Source: an uncultured Tropicimonas sp.
GTDB taxonomy: Bacteria > Pseudomonadota > Alphaproteobacteria > Rhodobacterales > Rhodobacteraceae
Assembly (NCBI GenBank): GCA_947497945.1
Contig: CANMIP010000020.1
Coordinates: 1-64,000 of the forward strand
Direction of reading: 5' to 3'
DNA: 64,000 bases
Under the pieces are notes generated by a model. The model was not told the origin of the DNA. It ran no database searches and worked only from the letters and a program-made list of their open reading frames with translations. This document shows positions 40,867-48,078 of the stretch, piece by piece. Within the stretch, counting starts at the first letter, position 1. Each line of letters begins with the position of its first letter. Made by a program: the position numbers and the translations under genes.

Positions 40867-42200
40867 TGCACCATCCACAGATCGCCCAGCGGGTGTTCAA
40901 CACGCCGCTGCTGGTGGAGCCTGCAAAGGCCGCTGCCTTCCTGGCTGGCCTCGGACCGCTGATCACCGGACAGGAGATCGCCTTTGCGACCTCCGGCATC
41001 GACGAGGCCGATGTTGCAAACGCCACGATGCAAGCTCGGACCTCGTTCATCGCCGGCAATGCAACCGGGCAAGCCGGCGAACCGCGGGACCAGCCTTATG
41101 CGCTGGCCGACGGTGTCGCGATCATCCCAATCGCCGGCACGCTGGTGCATCGTGGCGCCTGGATTGGCCAGTCCTCGGGGCTGACGTCCTACGAAGGGAT
41201 CACCACCCAGATCGACACGGCGCTGGGCGATCCGGAGGTCCGGGGCATCGCGCTGGAGATCGACAGCTTCGGCGGAGAGGTCGCAGGCGCCTTTGACCTC
41301 GCCGATCGCATCCGCTCGGCTCGGGACATCAAACCGGTGCAGGCCTTTGTCGCCGACCATGCGCTTTCGGCGGGCTATGCGCTCGCCTCGCAGGCCGACC
41401 GGATCGTGCTGTCGCGCACAGGCGCGGTCGGCAGCATCGGCGTCGTGCTGATGCACACCGACATGAGCGGCATGCTCGAAGCGAAGGGCCTCTCGGTCAC
41501 GCTCGTCCATGCCGGCGCGCACAAGACCGACGGCAATCCCTACGCGCCGCTGCCCGAACCGGTTCGGGACCGGCTGCAGGCCGAACTCGATGATCTCCGG
41601 ACGCTCTTTGCGCAGACCGTCGCCGCCGGCCGCGGCAGCCGGCTCAGCGCGGAAGCCGCCCTTGCCACCGAAGCTGCGGTGTTCCGCGGAACAGACGCTG
41701 TGACCGCCGGCCTCGCCGATGCCGTTGGCGATCCGCGGAGCGCGTTTGCCGGGTTCGTTTCGGAGCTGAACACGCAGACGTCGACGCCCCTTCCGGCCCA
41801 AATCCCATTCACCGCCCAATCCCAGCAGGAGAAACCTATGACCGAACAGACTGACCCGGCACCGTCCGATGCGGAAACGCCGATTGCGCCGGAACAGGCT
41901 TCCCCGGCCGAGAATGAGACCCCGTCTGCCGCGAGTGCCGATGCCGATGCCATCCGAACTGAGGCCGCCGAGGTGGCGCAGATCTGCGCCCAGGCCGGGC
42001 GCCTCGGCCTCACGATCGACGCCGCCGATGCTGTCCGGCGAGGCCTGAAACCCGATGCCCTGCGCAGCAAGATCCTCGGTGATCTCGCCGCCGCCGGTGA
42101 CGCGGCCGGCATCCATGCCGCCGCCCCCGCAGCGACACCGCCCGCGGAAAGCCCGATCGTAGCGGCAGCACGCCGCGCCGCTGGCACCGCCGAGCGCTGA
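40866..42200 (+). CDS. Head maturation protease, S49/ClpP-like (gpC), with nested scaffold
   Basis: 444 residues. The N-terminal ~300 residues are an S49/SppA-type serine protease: VAIIPIAGTLVHRG, LEIDSFGGEVAGAF, the nucleophile Ser in HALSAGYALAS (about residue 174) and the catalytic Lys in GAHKTDGNPYAPL (about 221). The remaining ~120 residues are Ala/Glu-rich, low-complexity and scaffold-like. That part can be made alone from an internal start at 41838. This copies the lambda C/Nu3 arrangement, where one gene yields protease and scaffold. It processes capsid components during prohead assembly. Confidence 0.88.
   Translation: MHHPQIAQRVFNTPLLVEPAKAAAFLAGLGPLITGQEIAFATSGIDEADVANATMQARTSFIAGNATGQAGEPRDQPYALADGVAIIPIAGTLVHRGAWIGQSSGLTSYEGITTQIDTALGDPEVRGIALEIDSFGGEVAGAFDLADRIRSARDIKPVQAFVADHALSAGYALASQADRIVLSRTGAVGSIGVVLMHTDMSGMLEAKGLSVTLVHAGAHKTDGNPYAPLPEPVRDRLQAELDDLRTLFAQTVAAGRGSRLSAEAALATEAAVFRGTDAVTAGLADAVGDPRSAFAGFVSELNTQTSTPLPAQIPFTAQSQQEKPMTEQTDPAPSDAETPIAPEQASPAENETPSAASADADAIRTEAAEVAQICAQAGRLGLTIDAADAVRRGLKPDALRSKILGDLAAAGDAAGIHAAAPAATPPAESPIVAAARRAAGTAER
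41838..42200 (+). CDS. Nu3-like scaffold protein from an internal start of the protease gene
   Basis: 120 residues, in frame with the protease. An ATG at 41838 has AGGAG 6 bases upstream, a strong ribosome binding site inside the gene. The product starts MTEQTDPAPSDAETP, then a helical EAAEVAQICAQAGRLGLTIDAADAVRRGL segment and an Ala/Pro-rich end, as expected for a scaffold that is removed from the prohead. Inferred from the lambda precedent. Confidence 0.65.
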   Translation: MTEQTDPAPSDAETPIAPEQASPAENETPSAASADADAIRTEAAEVAQICAQAGRLGLTIDAADAVRRGLKPDALRSKILGDLAAAGDAAGIHAAAPAATPPAESPIVAAARRAAGTAER

Positions 42201-42228
42201 GCTTCCCTCTCACCCCGGAGACTGATCC

Positions 42229-42609
42229 ATGAGTCCTCTCATCCAGCCGCCCTCGATGGGCGATGCCCTCAAATACGAGGTCAATCCGAACTACACCCGC
42301 GAGACCGTCACCCTGCTGCAGGGCATGGAATATCCCGTCGGTTCGGTCCTCGGCCGCATTACGCTCAGCGGCAAGTACACGCTCGCCAGTGATGGCGGCT
42401 CAGACGGTGCGGAAACGGCCGTCGGCGTGCTGCTCTACGCCGTCGACACCACGCTGGCCGATGCCATTGGCATCGTGTTGATGCGCGGCCCCGCGATCGT
42501 CGCCCGAGAAGGTCTCGCCTATGACGGCACGGTCGATGACGCGACCAAGATCGCCACCAAGCATTCCGAGCTCGCCGCCGCCGGCATCCTCGTGCGCGAC
42601 AGCGCCTGA
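42229..42609 (+). CDS. Head decoration protein, gpD/HDPD family
   Basis: 126 residues matching the lambda gpD family: TRETVTLLQGMEYPVGSVLGRIT, AVGVLLYAVDTTLAD and AIVAREGLAYDG. gpD trimers stabilise the expanded capsid. A CCGGAG ribosome binding site precedes the ATG. Placed between the protease/scaffold and major capsid genes, the canonical site. Confidence 0.88.
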   Translation: MSPLIQPPSMGDALKYEVNPNYTRETVTLLQGMEYPVGSVLGRITLSGKYTLASDGGSDGAETAVGVLLYAVDTTLADAIGIVLMRGPAIVAREGLAYDGTVDDATKIATKHSELAAAGILVRDSA

Positions 42610-42632
42610 CCTCATCCCCTCCGGAGCACCCC

Positions 42633-43655
42633 ATGACCATCATCCGCAATCCGTTTGACGCCGGCGGCTATTCGCTGGCCGAGATGACGCAGGCCATCAA
42701 CATCCTGCCGAACCTCTACACCCGTCTGGCCCAGATCGGCCTCTTCGCCTTCGAAGGCGTGACCCAGCGGTCCGTCATCATCGAGCAGATGGAGGGCGTG
42801 CTGAACCTGCTGCCATCTGTCCCGCTTGGCGGCCCGGCCACCGTCGGCACCCGCGAAGGCCGCTCGATGCGCAGTTTCGCGCTGCCCTGGATCCCGCATG
42901 ATGACGTGATCCTGCCGGCCGACATCCAGGGCATGCCGGCCTTCGGCAGCGCCGACACGGCAGATCCGCTGGTCTCGGTGATGAACCGAAAGCTCACGCT
43001 GATGCGGCGCAAGCATGCCCAGACCCGGGAATACATGGAGATGAACGCGCTCCGCGGCATCGTGAAGGACGGCGCCGGCACCACACTCTACAATTACTTC
43101 ACCGAGTTCGGGCTGACCCAGATCTCGGTCGACTTCGTGCTCGGCACCGCCACCACGAATGTTCAGGGCAAGGTCCGCGAGGTGATGCGCGCCATGGAGG
43201 ACAACCTGTTCGGCGAGAGCATGTCCAGCGTCCACGCGCTGGTGAGCCCGGAGTTCTTCGACAAGCTGATCTCCCATGCCAAGACCGAGGAGGCCTACAA
43301 GTTCTATGCAGCCACCGGCGCCCAGCCGCTGCGCCAGGACGTGCGCCGGAACTTCCCCTTCGCCGGCATCCTCTTCGAGGAATATACCGGCAGCGTCACG
43401 CTCTCCACGAAGGCCACTGAGCGCCTGATCCCCGAGGGCGAAGGCATCGCCTTCCCGCTCGGCACCAGTGACACCTTCACCACCTATGGTGGGCCGGCGA
43501 ACCTGCTGGAGACCGTCAACACGATCGGCCTGCCGCTCTACGCCCGCCAGCATCTCGACGAGAAGGGTCGCTGGATCGACCTGATGACCGAGGCCTCGAT
43601 CCTGCCGGTCAACAAGCGGCCGAAACTGGCGATCCGGCTTCATTCGTCGAACTGA
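42633..43655 (+). CDS. Major capsid protein, lambda gpE-like
   Basis: 340 residues, the usual length. Family segments: LAEMTQAINILPNLYTRLAQIGLFAFEGVTQRSVIIEQ at the N-terminus, REYMEMNALRGIVKD near 140, VREVMRAMEDNLFGESM, and the C-terminal QHLDEKGRWIDLMTEASILPVNKRPKLAIRL. It builds the HK97-fold icosahedral shell. A CGGAG sequence precedes the ATG. The next gene begins five bases later. Confidence 0.92.
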   Translation: MTIIRNPFDAGGYSLAEMTQAINILPNLYTRLAQIGLFAFEGVTQRSVIIEQMEGVLNLLPSVPLGGPATVGTREGRSMRSFALPWIPHDDVILPADIQGMPAFGSADTADPLVSVMNRKLTLMRRKHAQTREYMEMNALRGIVKDGAGTTLYNYFTEFGLTQISVDFVLGTATTNVQGKVREVMRAMEDNLFGESMSSVHALVSPEFFDKLISHAKTEEAYKFYAATGAQPLRQDVRRNFPFAGILFEEYTGSVTLSTKATERLIPEGEGIAFPLGTSDTFTTYGGPANLLETVNTIGLPLYARQHLDEKGRWIDLMTEASILPVNKRPKLAIRLHSSN

Positions 43656-43660
43656 GCCAG

Positions 43661-43975
43661 ATGACTGCCTTTGCCGCCGCGCTGGACCGGATCTTTGGGC
43701 ACGCCGACATGGCCACGGATGCCGTCTGGATTTCCGCGGCCACGTCGGAGGAACGCACGGTTCGGGTCATTGTCCGGGCGCCTGATCGGATCACCGGGTT
43801 CGGCGATGCCCGGATCCTTTCTGACACGACCACCATCGACGTTCGTGTCGGAGAGCTGCCGGATCCGCAGCCGGGCGACCTGATCATCCTCGGTGCCGAC
43901 AGCTTCGTGGTTCAGGGCGGACCCATCCGGGACCGCGAGCGGCTGATCTGGACGCTCGATCTGAGGCCGGCATGA
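43661..43975 (+). CDS. Head-tail joining/attachment protein (gpFII-type, putative)
   Basis: 104 residues. A small beta-rich protein (TVRVIVRAPDRITGFGDARIL, TTIDVRVGELPDPQPGDLIILGADSFVVQG) located between capsid and tail completion genes. Size, position and the repeated short beta strands fit a phage attachment/head-tail joining protein of the gpFII type. The family assignment is from position and overall look. The stop overlaps the next start (ATGA). Confidence 0.7.
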   Translation: MTAFAAALDRIFGHADMATDAVWISAATSEERTVRVIVRAPDRITGFGDARILSDTTTIDVRVGELPDPQPGDLIILGADSFVVQGGPIRDRERLIWTLDLRPA

Positions 43976-44658
43976 GGCTGAAGCTGGACGTCACCCCGGA
44001 CCTCGTCGCAACTATGGCGTCCGAGATTGCCGCCGGCGAGAAGGCGGTGAGTGCCGCCATGCGTGAGGCCGGGAGCAATCTCAAGACCGCCTGGCGCGGC
44101 CAGATCACCGGTGCCGGGCTTGGCCGGCGGCTGGCAAACTCGATCCGGAGCCAGACCTACCCGAAATCGGGCGAAAGCCTGAACGCCGCCGCGCTGGTCT
44201 GGTCGAAAGCTCCTGAGATCGTTGGCGCTCACGACACCGGGCCCCTCATTCGGTCGAAGGACGGGTTTTGGTTGGCGATCCCGCTTGAGGCGGCGGGCAA
44301 GGGCTTCAGGGGTGGTCGGATCGCTCCCGGCGAATGGGAACGACGCCGCGGGTTGCGGTTGCGCTTCGTCTATCGCCGACGCGGCCCGAGCCTGCTCGTC
44401 GCCGACGGGCGGCTGAACACGCGGGGGCTCGGCGTGGCGTCGCGGTCGAAGACCGGCCGCGGGCGGTCCACGGTGCCGATCTTCCTGCTCGTGCCGCAGG
44501 TCAGGCTGCCGAAGCGGCTGGATCTGGAGAGAGACGCCGAGTGGGTAATCGATGCGGTGCCGGGGCTGGTTGTGGCGAACTGGGTGGAGAACCATTGGAA
44601 AATAGCAGGCAAACCTTATGATCAAGGCCATTTCAAGCATAGTTCAAGGCGCCATTAG
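43972..44658 (+). CDS. DUF6441-like tail completion protein, C-terminus altered by insertion
   Basis: 228 residues. It begins MRLKLDVTPDLVATMASEIAAGEKAVSAAMREAGSNLKTAWRGQI, characteristic of DUF6441 proteins between the head-tail joining and tail terminator genes. The core continues with LANSIRSQTYP and IPLEAAGKGFRGGRIAPGEW. The last ~20 residues (KIAGKPYDQGHFKHSSRRH) look unlike the GC-rich rest and run into AT-rich DNA, suggesting that the inserted moron cassette that follows replaced its natural end. It would help complete the head-tail neck. Confidence 0.75.
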   Translation: MRLKLDVTPDLVATMASEIAAGEKAVSAAMREAGSNLKTAWRGQITGAGLGRRLANSIRSQTYPKSGESLNAAALVWSKAPEIVGAHDTGPLIRSKDGFWLAIPLEAAGKGFRGGRIAPGEWERRRGLRLRFVYRRRGPSLLVADGRLNTRGLGVASRSKTGRGRSTVPIFLLVPQVRLPKRLDLERDAEWVIDAVPGLVVANWVENHWKIAGKPYDQGHFKHSSRRH

Positions 44659-44686
44659 TGGTTTTTTGCACAGTAACCCAATCCGC

Positions 44687-45301
44687 TCAAGTTTCATGGA
44701 AGAGAAACCAAATAAGTCTGACCACAGCCATCCATGCTGCCAATACCAAGAGAACCAATAGTACAGGCTCTATGACAGGTATCCAAGCAACAGCCCCTAC
44801 AATCGGCGCCATTCCAGAGTATAGACCATCACCGATCCAATAGGTTTCGCTGAATATTTGCGATGGCGGAACCGCATCCAATGGGGAGAGTGCTTCAACT
44901 TGGTTTCCGTCTCGCAGCACTGTCGCCTCAAACACCTTCCTTAAGAAGTGTATCAGGGCTACTGCAGGAACAAAAATAAAGATCGCCAAGAAAAACGCTT
45001 GGTAACGCCGTCCCCCGACAGAAGAAGTCTCGAGTGATTCAAGCCATACAACGGGGAGACGTGAATGCCACTCGCCTCCCCCTGATTTTTTTGCATATGC
45101 AACACCAATCTGGCAAAGAGCGAAGAGTGCAATACTGCAGATTGGAACAGCAAAAAGCGACTCAACGCGCGGCCGATTATCAAGGAGCTTAACGTCGAAA
45201 ATCGCATTCCCGCCCTGACTGACAAGCCATGCGTTCATCGAATAGAAAGTCAAAATAGCGCCAATAGCCGTCCAAAGTTGACGGAGGTGCGTTTTGCTCA
45301 T
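44687..45301 (-). CDS. Unknown inner-membrane protein of the inserted cassette
   Basis: 204 residues from MSKTHLRQLWTAIGAIL; the upstream part of the ORF overlaps the preceding gene and is not needed. About four membrane spans: 8-26, 45-67 (LFAVPICSIALFALCQIGVAYA), 99-122 (AFFLAIFIFVPAVALIHFL) and 160-200 (VAWIPVIEPVLLVLLVLAAWMAVVRLIWFLF). No family recognised. It is antisense to the phage late operon, AT-richer than it, and cotranscribed with a secreted protein 16 bases upstream. A superinfection-exclusion or lysogenic-conversion role is possible but unproven. Confidence 0.65.
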   Translation of the reverse strand: MSKTHLRQLWTAIGAILTFYSMNAWLVSQGGNAIFDVKLLDNRPRVESLFAVPICSIALFALCQIGVAYAKKSGGGEWHSRLPVVWLESLETSSVGGRRYQAFFLAIFIFVPAVALIHFLRKVFEATVLRDGNQVEALSPLDAVPPSQIFSETYWIGDGLYSGMAPIVGAVAWIPVIEPVLLVLLVLAAWMAVVRLIWFLFHET

Positions 45302-45317
45302 GCTAAATCGGACCGAA

Positions 45318-45977
45318 TTACCAGCGCCTGCACCACTTCGATGGGCATACTTCGGTGACCTCGGCATTACCGGGACAAGCGGGCCATCCATGCGCACCAC
45401 CATGATGGCTAGCGGAGCCTCGACACGTGAAATGCTTCAATTGCATGGAGTTCATCTCGCAAACACCTGCTTTTCGTGCCTGGCCATAATCGGCATTGGG
45501 TACCAGTGTTGTGTAGACGTAGGCATCAATCCATCTACGGCCACGCGTCCAATTTCCTTTGGGAACCCAAGCATATATCTGAACCCGATCGGCCGCTGCA
45601 GAAAGGCTGAAATGAGCAGACCTATCGCCGCTCGCGGGATTGATGCTTACCATCTTCATGGACACCCGACACACTCGATAGCCACTAGGTGGCGTGATCA
45701 GTGTTTTCGTCTCTTCGGACCCACCGCCGGCCTTAAAAAGGGCAACCGCATGATCCGCGGATTCCATGGTTGCAGGGTCGACACCGAAATATGCTGCTAC
45801 AGCGTTAGTAGCGGCCTTGCAAAGTGCATTGCCTCTGCAATCTGAATACGCATCTGCTGGATTTTCTGGCTGACTTACAGGATTAAATTTCGAAACCATG
45901 ACCCTTGGCTCCGCTGAAGCGAGGGTCGTAACGACCGAGAGTACAAAGGCCAATGTTAGCACGAAAATACTATTCAT
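45318..45977 (-). CDS. Unknown secreted cysteine-rich protein of the inserted cassette
   Basis: 219 residues with a clear signal peptide (MNSIFVLTLAFVLSVVTTLASAEP). The mature part begins with a short Cys pair (SDCRGNALCKAATNAVAAYFGVDP), then a beta-rich middle (YRVCRVSMKMVSINPASGDRSAHFSLSAAADRVQIYAWVPKGNW) and a Cys/His-rich end (GVCEMNSMQLKHFTCRGSASHHGGAHGWPACPG). Several disulphides or metal ligands are likely. No family recognised. It is encoded first in a two-gene cassette opposite to the late operon, so it can be expressed in the lysogen. Confidence 0.65.
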   Translation of the reverse strand: MNSIFVLTLAFVLSVVTTLASAEPRVMVSKFNPVSQPENPADAYSDCRGNALCKAATNAVAAYFGVDPATMESADHAVALFKAGGGSEETKTLITPPSGYRVCRVSMKMVSINPASGDRSAHFSLSAAADRVQIYAWVPKGNWTRGRRWIDAYVYTTLVPNADYGQARKAGVCEMNSMQLKHFTCRGSASHHGGAHGWPACPGNAEVTEVCPSKWCRRW

Positions 45978-46040
45978 AAAATTGCTCCATTGAAACTCAG
46001 ATAGCTTCTACCCTATCACGAAGTCCGAGGATTTCCTACG

Positions 46041-46451
46041 TTGCGGCAAACCATCCTCACCGCGCTGCACGCGCGGCTGTCGGCGCTACCCGCCACCGCC
46101 CTGCGTGGCGAGGTGCTGCCAGAGCGCGTACCGGCCGACGGCCTGCTGATCCTGCGCGACGGCGAACCGGGCGAGCCCGAGGTGACGCTGTCGCCGCTGC
46201 GCTATCACTACCAGCACCGCGCGGAGATCGAGGCAGTCGTGCAGGGTGCCGATCGTGACACCGCCTTCGACACGCTCTGCACAAGCATCGGCACGGCGCT
46301 CGCCGCCGACCGGACACTGGGCGGGCTCTGCGACTGGGTCGAAGCGGAAGCGCCCCGGCCCGTCGATCTGCCGGTCGAGGGTGCGGCCAGCCTGAAGGCC
46401 GCCGTGATCCCGGTCGTCCTGCACTACACCACCGCCGACCCGCTCGGCTGA
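46041..46451 (+). CDS. Tail terminator-like protein (gpU-type)
   Basis: 136 residues from a TTG start (no ATG or GTG in frame nearby). It reads RQTILTALHARLSALP, then LLILRDGEPGEPEVTLSPLRYHYQHRAEIEAVVQG, DTLCTSIGTALAADRTLGGLCDWVEAEAP and AAVIPVVLHYTTADPLG, matching the short tail-terminator proteins that follow DUF6441 genes. The inserted cassette ends just upstream, which probably displaced the normal start and ribosome binding site; translation may now be weak. Confidence 0.8.
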   Translation: MRQTILTALHARLSALPATALRGEVLPERVPADGLLILRDGEPGEPEVTLSPLRYHYQHRAEIEAVVQGADRDTAFDTLCTSIGTALAADRTLGGLCDWVEAEAPRPVDLPVEGAASLKAAVIPVVLHYTTADPLG

Positions 46452-46475
46452 TCCCGACAATCCAAGGAGAACACG

Positions 46476-47414
46476 ATGGCACGAGCCCAGGGAGCGCGGG
46501 CGCAGATGGCGCTTGCGTTCGAGACAGTCTATGGCACGCCGCCGGTGAGCGGCTTCACGAAGATGCCCTTTGCCAGCACCACGCTCGGCGCCGAGCAGCC
46601 GCTGCTGAATTCGGAACTTCTGGGCTATGGCCGCGATCCTCTGGCGCCAGTCCAGGGCGCGGTGACGGCCGATGGCGACGTTGTCGTGCCGCTCGATGCC
46701 GAGGCCTTTGGTTTCTGGCTGAAGGCGGCGTTCGGAAGCCCGACGACCACGGGAATCGGCCCCTGCACGCACGAGTTCCAGTCAGGCGCCTGGACGCTGC
46801 CCAGCCTCTCCATTGAGACCGGCATGCCGGAGGTGCCGCGGTTTGCCATGTATTCCGGCTGCGTGCTCGACCAGCTGAGCTGGCAGATGCAGCGCTCGGG
46901 CCTCCTGACAGCGACCGCGCGGCTGGTGGCGCAGGGGGAAACGGTCGGGACGGCGACCAGTGCCGGCACGCCCGCGGACCTGGAACTGAAGCGCTTCGGG
47001 CATTTCAACGGATCGGTCACACGCAACGGCTCGGCGCTGGGCAACGTGGTCTCGGCCGACATCACCTATGCCAACAACATAGACCGGATCGAGACCATCC
47101 GCGCCGATGGTCGGATCGACGGCGCCGACCCGTCGATTGCGGCGCTGACCGGTTCCATCGAGGTGCGCTTCGCCGACAGCACGCTGGTGACACAGGCGAT
47201 CAACGGCGAGGCCTGCGAGCTGGAGTTCGGCTACGCGCTGCCCTCGGGCGAGAGCTTCACCTTCACCGTGCAAGCCGTCTACCTGCCGCGCCCGCGGATC
47301 GAGATCTCGGGCCCGCAGGGCGTGCAGGCCACATTCGACTGGCAAGCCGCGCGCGACAGCACCGTCGGCCGGATGTGCACCGCCACCCTGATCAACGACA
47401 TTGAGGTGTACTGA
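46476..47414 (+). CDS. Phage tail tube protein
   Basis: 312 residues. Matches the Phage_tube_2-type tube proteins: ALAFETVYGTPPVSGFTKMPFAST, PVQGAVTADGDVVVPLDAEAFGFWLKAAFG and ALTGSIEVRFADSTLVTQAINGEACELEFGY. It polymerises into the hollow tail through which DNA passes. An AAGGAG ribosome binding site precedes the ATG. Stop and the next start overlap by one base. Confidence 0.9.
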   Translation: MARAQGARAQMALAFETVYGTPPVSGFTKMPFASTTLGAEQPLLNSELLGYGRDPLAPVQGAVTADGDVVVPLDAEAFGFWLKAAFGSPTTTGIGPCTHEFQSGAWTLPSLSIETGMPEVPRFAMYSGCVLDQLSWQMQRSGLLTATARLVAQGETVGTATSAGTPADLELKRFGHFNGSVTRNGSALGNVVSADITYANNIDRIETIRADGRIDGADPSIAALTGSIEVRFADSTLVTQAINGEACELEFGYALPSGESFTFTVQAVYLPRPRIEISGPQGVQATFDWQAARDSTVGRMCTATLINDIEVY

Positions 47415-47851
47415 TGCTGACACTCGACCTGACGAACGCGCCGCGCTGGCATGACCTCGCCCCGGGCGTGCGGGTTCAGCTCCGCCTGCTGACAACCGCG
47501 CTGATGGTCGCGACACGCAGTGACCCGGCCCTTGAGGCGGTGCCCGAGGAGGCAACCGACGAGGAACGCGCCGTCGCCTTCGCCAAGGCGCTGGCCCGAC
47601 GCGCGGTGTTGGTCTGGGAGGGCGTAGGTGATGCCGACGGCAATGTCATCGAGCCCAGCCCGGAGGCCATCGACGCGCTTCTGGATATCTGGCCGATCTT
47701 CGAGGCCTTCCAGCTGACTTACGTCTCGAAGGGCCTGCTGCTGGAGCAGGAAAAAAACGCCTCCGCGCTCTCGCCGACTGGTCCTTCGGTGGGGGCGACC
47801 GATACTGCGAGGCTTGCAAGGGACGCTGCGAAGACTGCCCCGCGCGGCTGA
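47414..47851 (+). CDS. Tail assembly chaperone, zero-frame product (gpG-like)
   Basis: 145 residues: MLTLDLTNAPRWHDLAPGVRVQLRLLTTALMVATRSDP, then a helical part and LLEQEKNASALSPTG. It sits between tail tube and tape measure, the place of lambda G. A slippery A-AAA-AAC at 47752-47758 lies at codon boundary GAA-AAA-AAC, so a fraction of ribosomes should move to the -1 frame and produce the longer gpGT-like protein. The zero-frame tail beyond that point is low-complexity (PTGPSVGATDTARLARDAAKTAPRG). Confidence 0.85.
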   Translation: MLTLDLTNAPRWHDLAPGVRVQLRLLTTALMVATRSDPALEAVPEEATDEERAVAFAKALARRAVLVWEGVGDADGNVIEPSPEAIDALLDIWPIFEAFQLTYVSKGLLLEQEKNASALSPTGPSVGATDTARLARDAAKTAPRG

Positions 47852-48078
47852 ATGAACCGGTCACGATAGAGGGCTGGCAGGTCTGGGACCTGGTCGGCCG
47901 TCTCGGTGGCCAGCTCCGGGTGCTGTCCGGAGCGGTGATCGGCTGGGATCTGGCCGCCGCGCTTGCACTGGCCGATGCCCTCCGCGTGCCGCCTGTGGCC
48001 GCGGCCGAACTGCTGCCCGTCATCGAAGCGGTGATGGTGCAGAAGCTCAACGAACAGATGGAACGACACGATGGCTGA
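47414..48078 (+). CDS. Frameshifted tail assembly protein (gpGT-like) via -1 slippage
   Basis: From the slippery site A-AAA-AAC (47752-47758), reading -1 gives an open frame of about 106 codons that ends at the TGA at 48076-48078, inside the tape measure start. The extension begins RLRALADWSFGGGDRYCEAC, contains four cysteines in CEACKGRCEDC spacing, and ends with a helical VPPVAAAELLPVIEAVMVQKLNEQ region. No independent start codon would be needed. The pattern is the same as lambda G/GT. Confidence 0.8.
47752..47758 (+). promoter_or_regulatory. Programmed -1 ribosomal frameshift site A-AAA-AAC
   Basis: Perfect slippery heptamer in the correct phase (GAA AAA AAC) ahead of a gpT-like open frame that overlaps the tape measure start. 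Confidence 0.8.
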
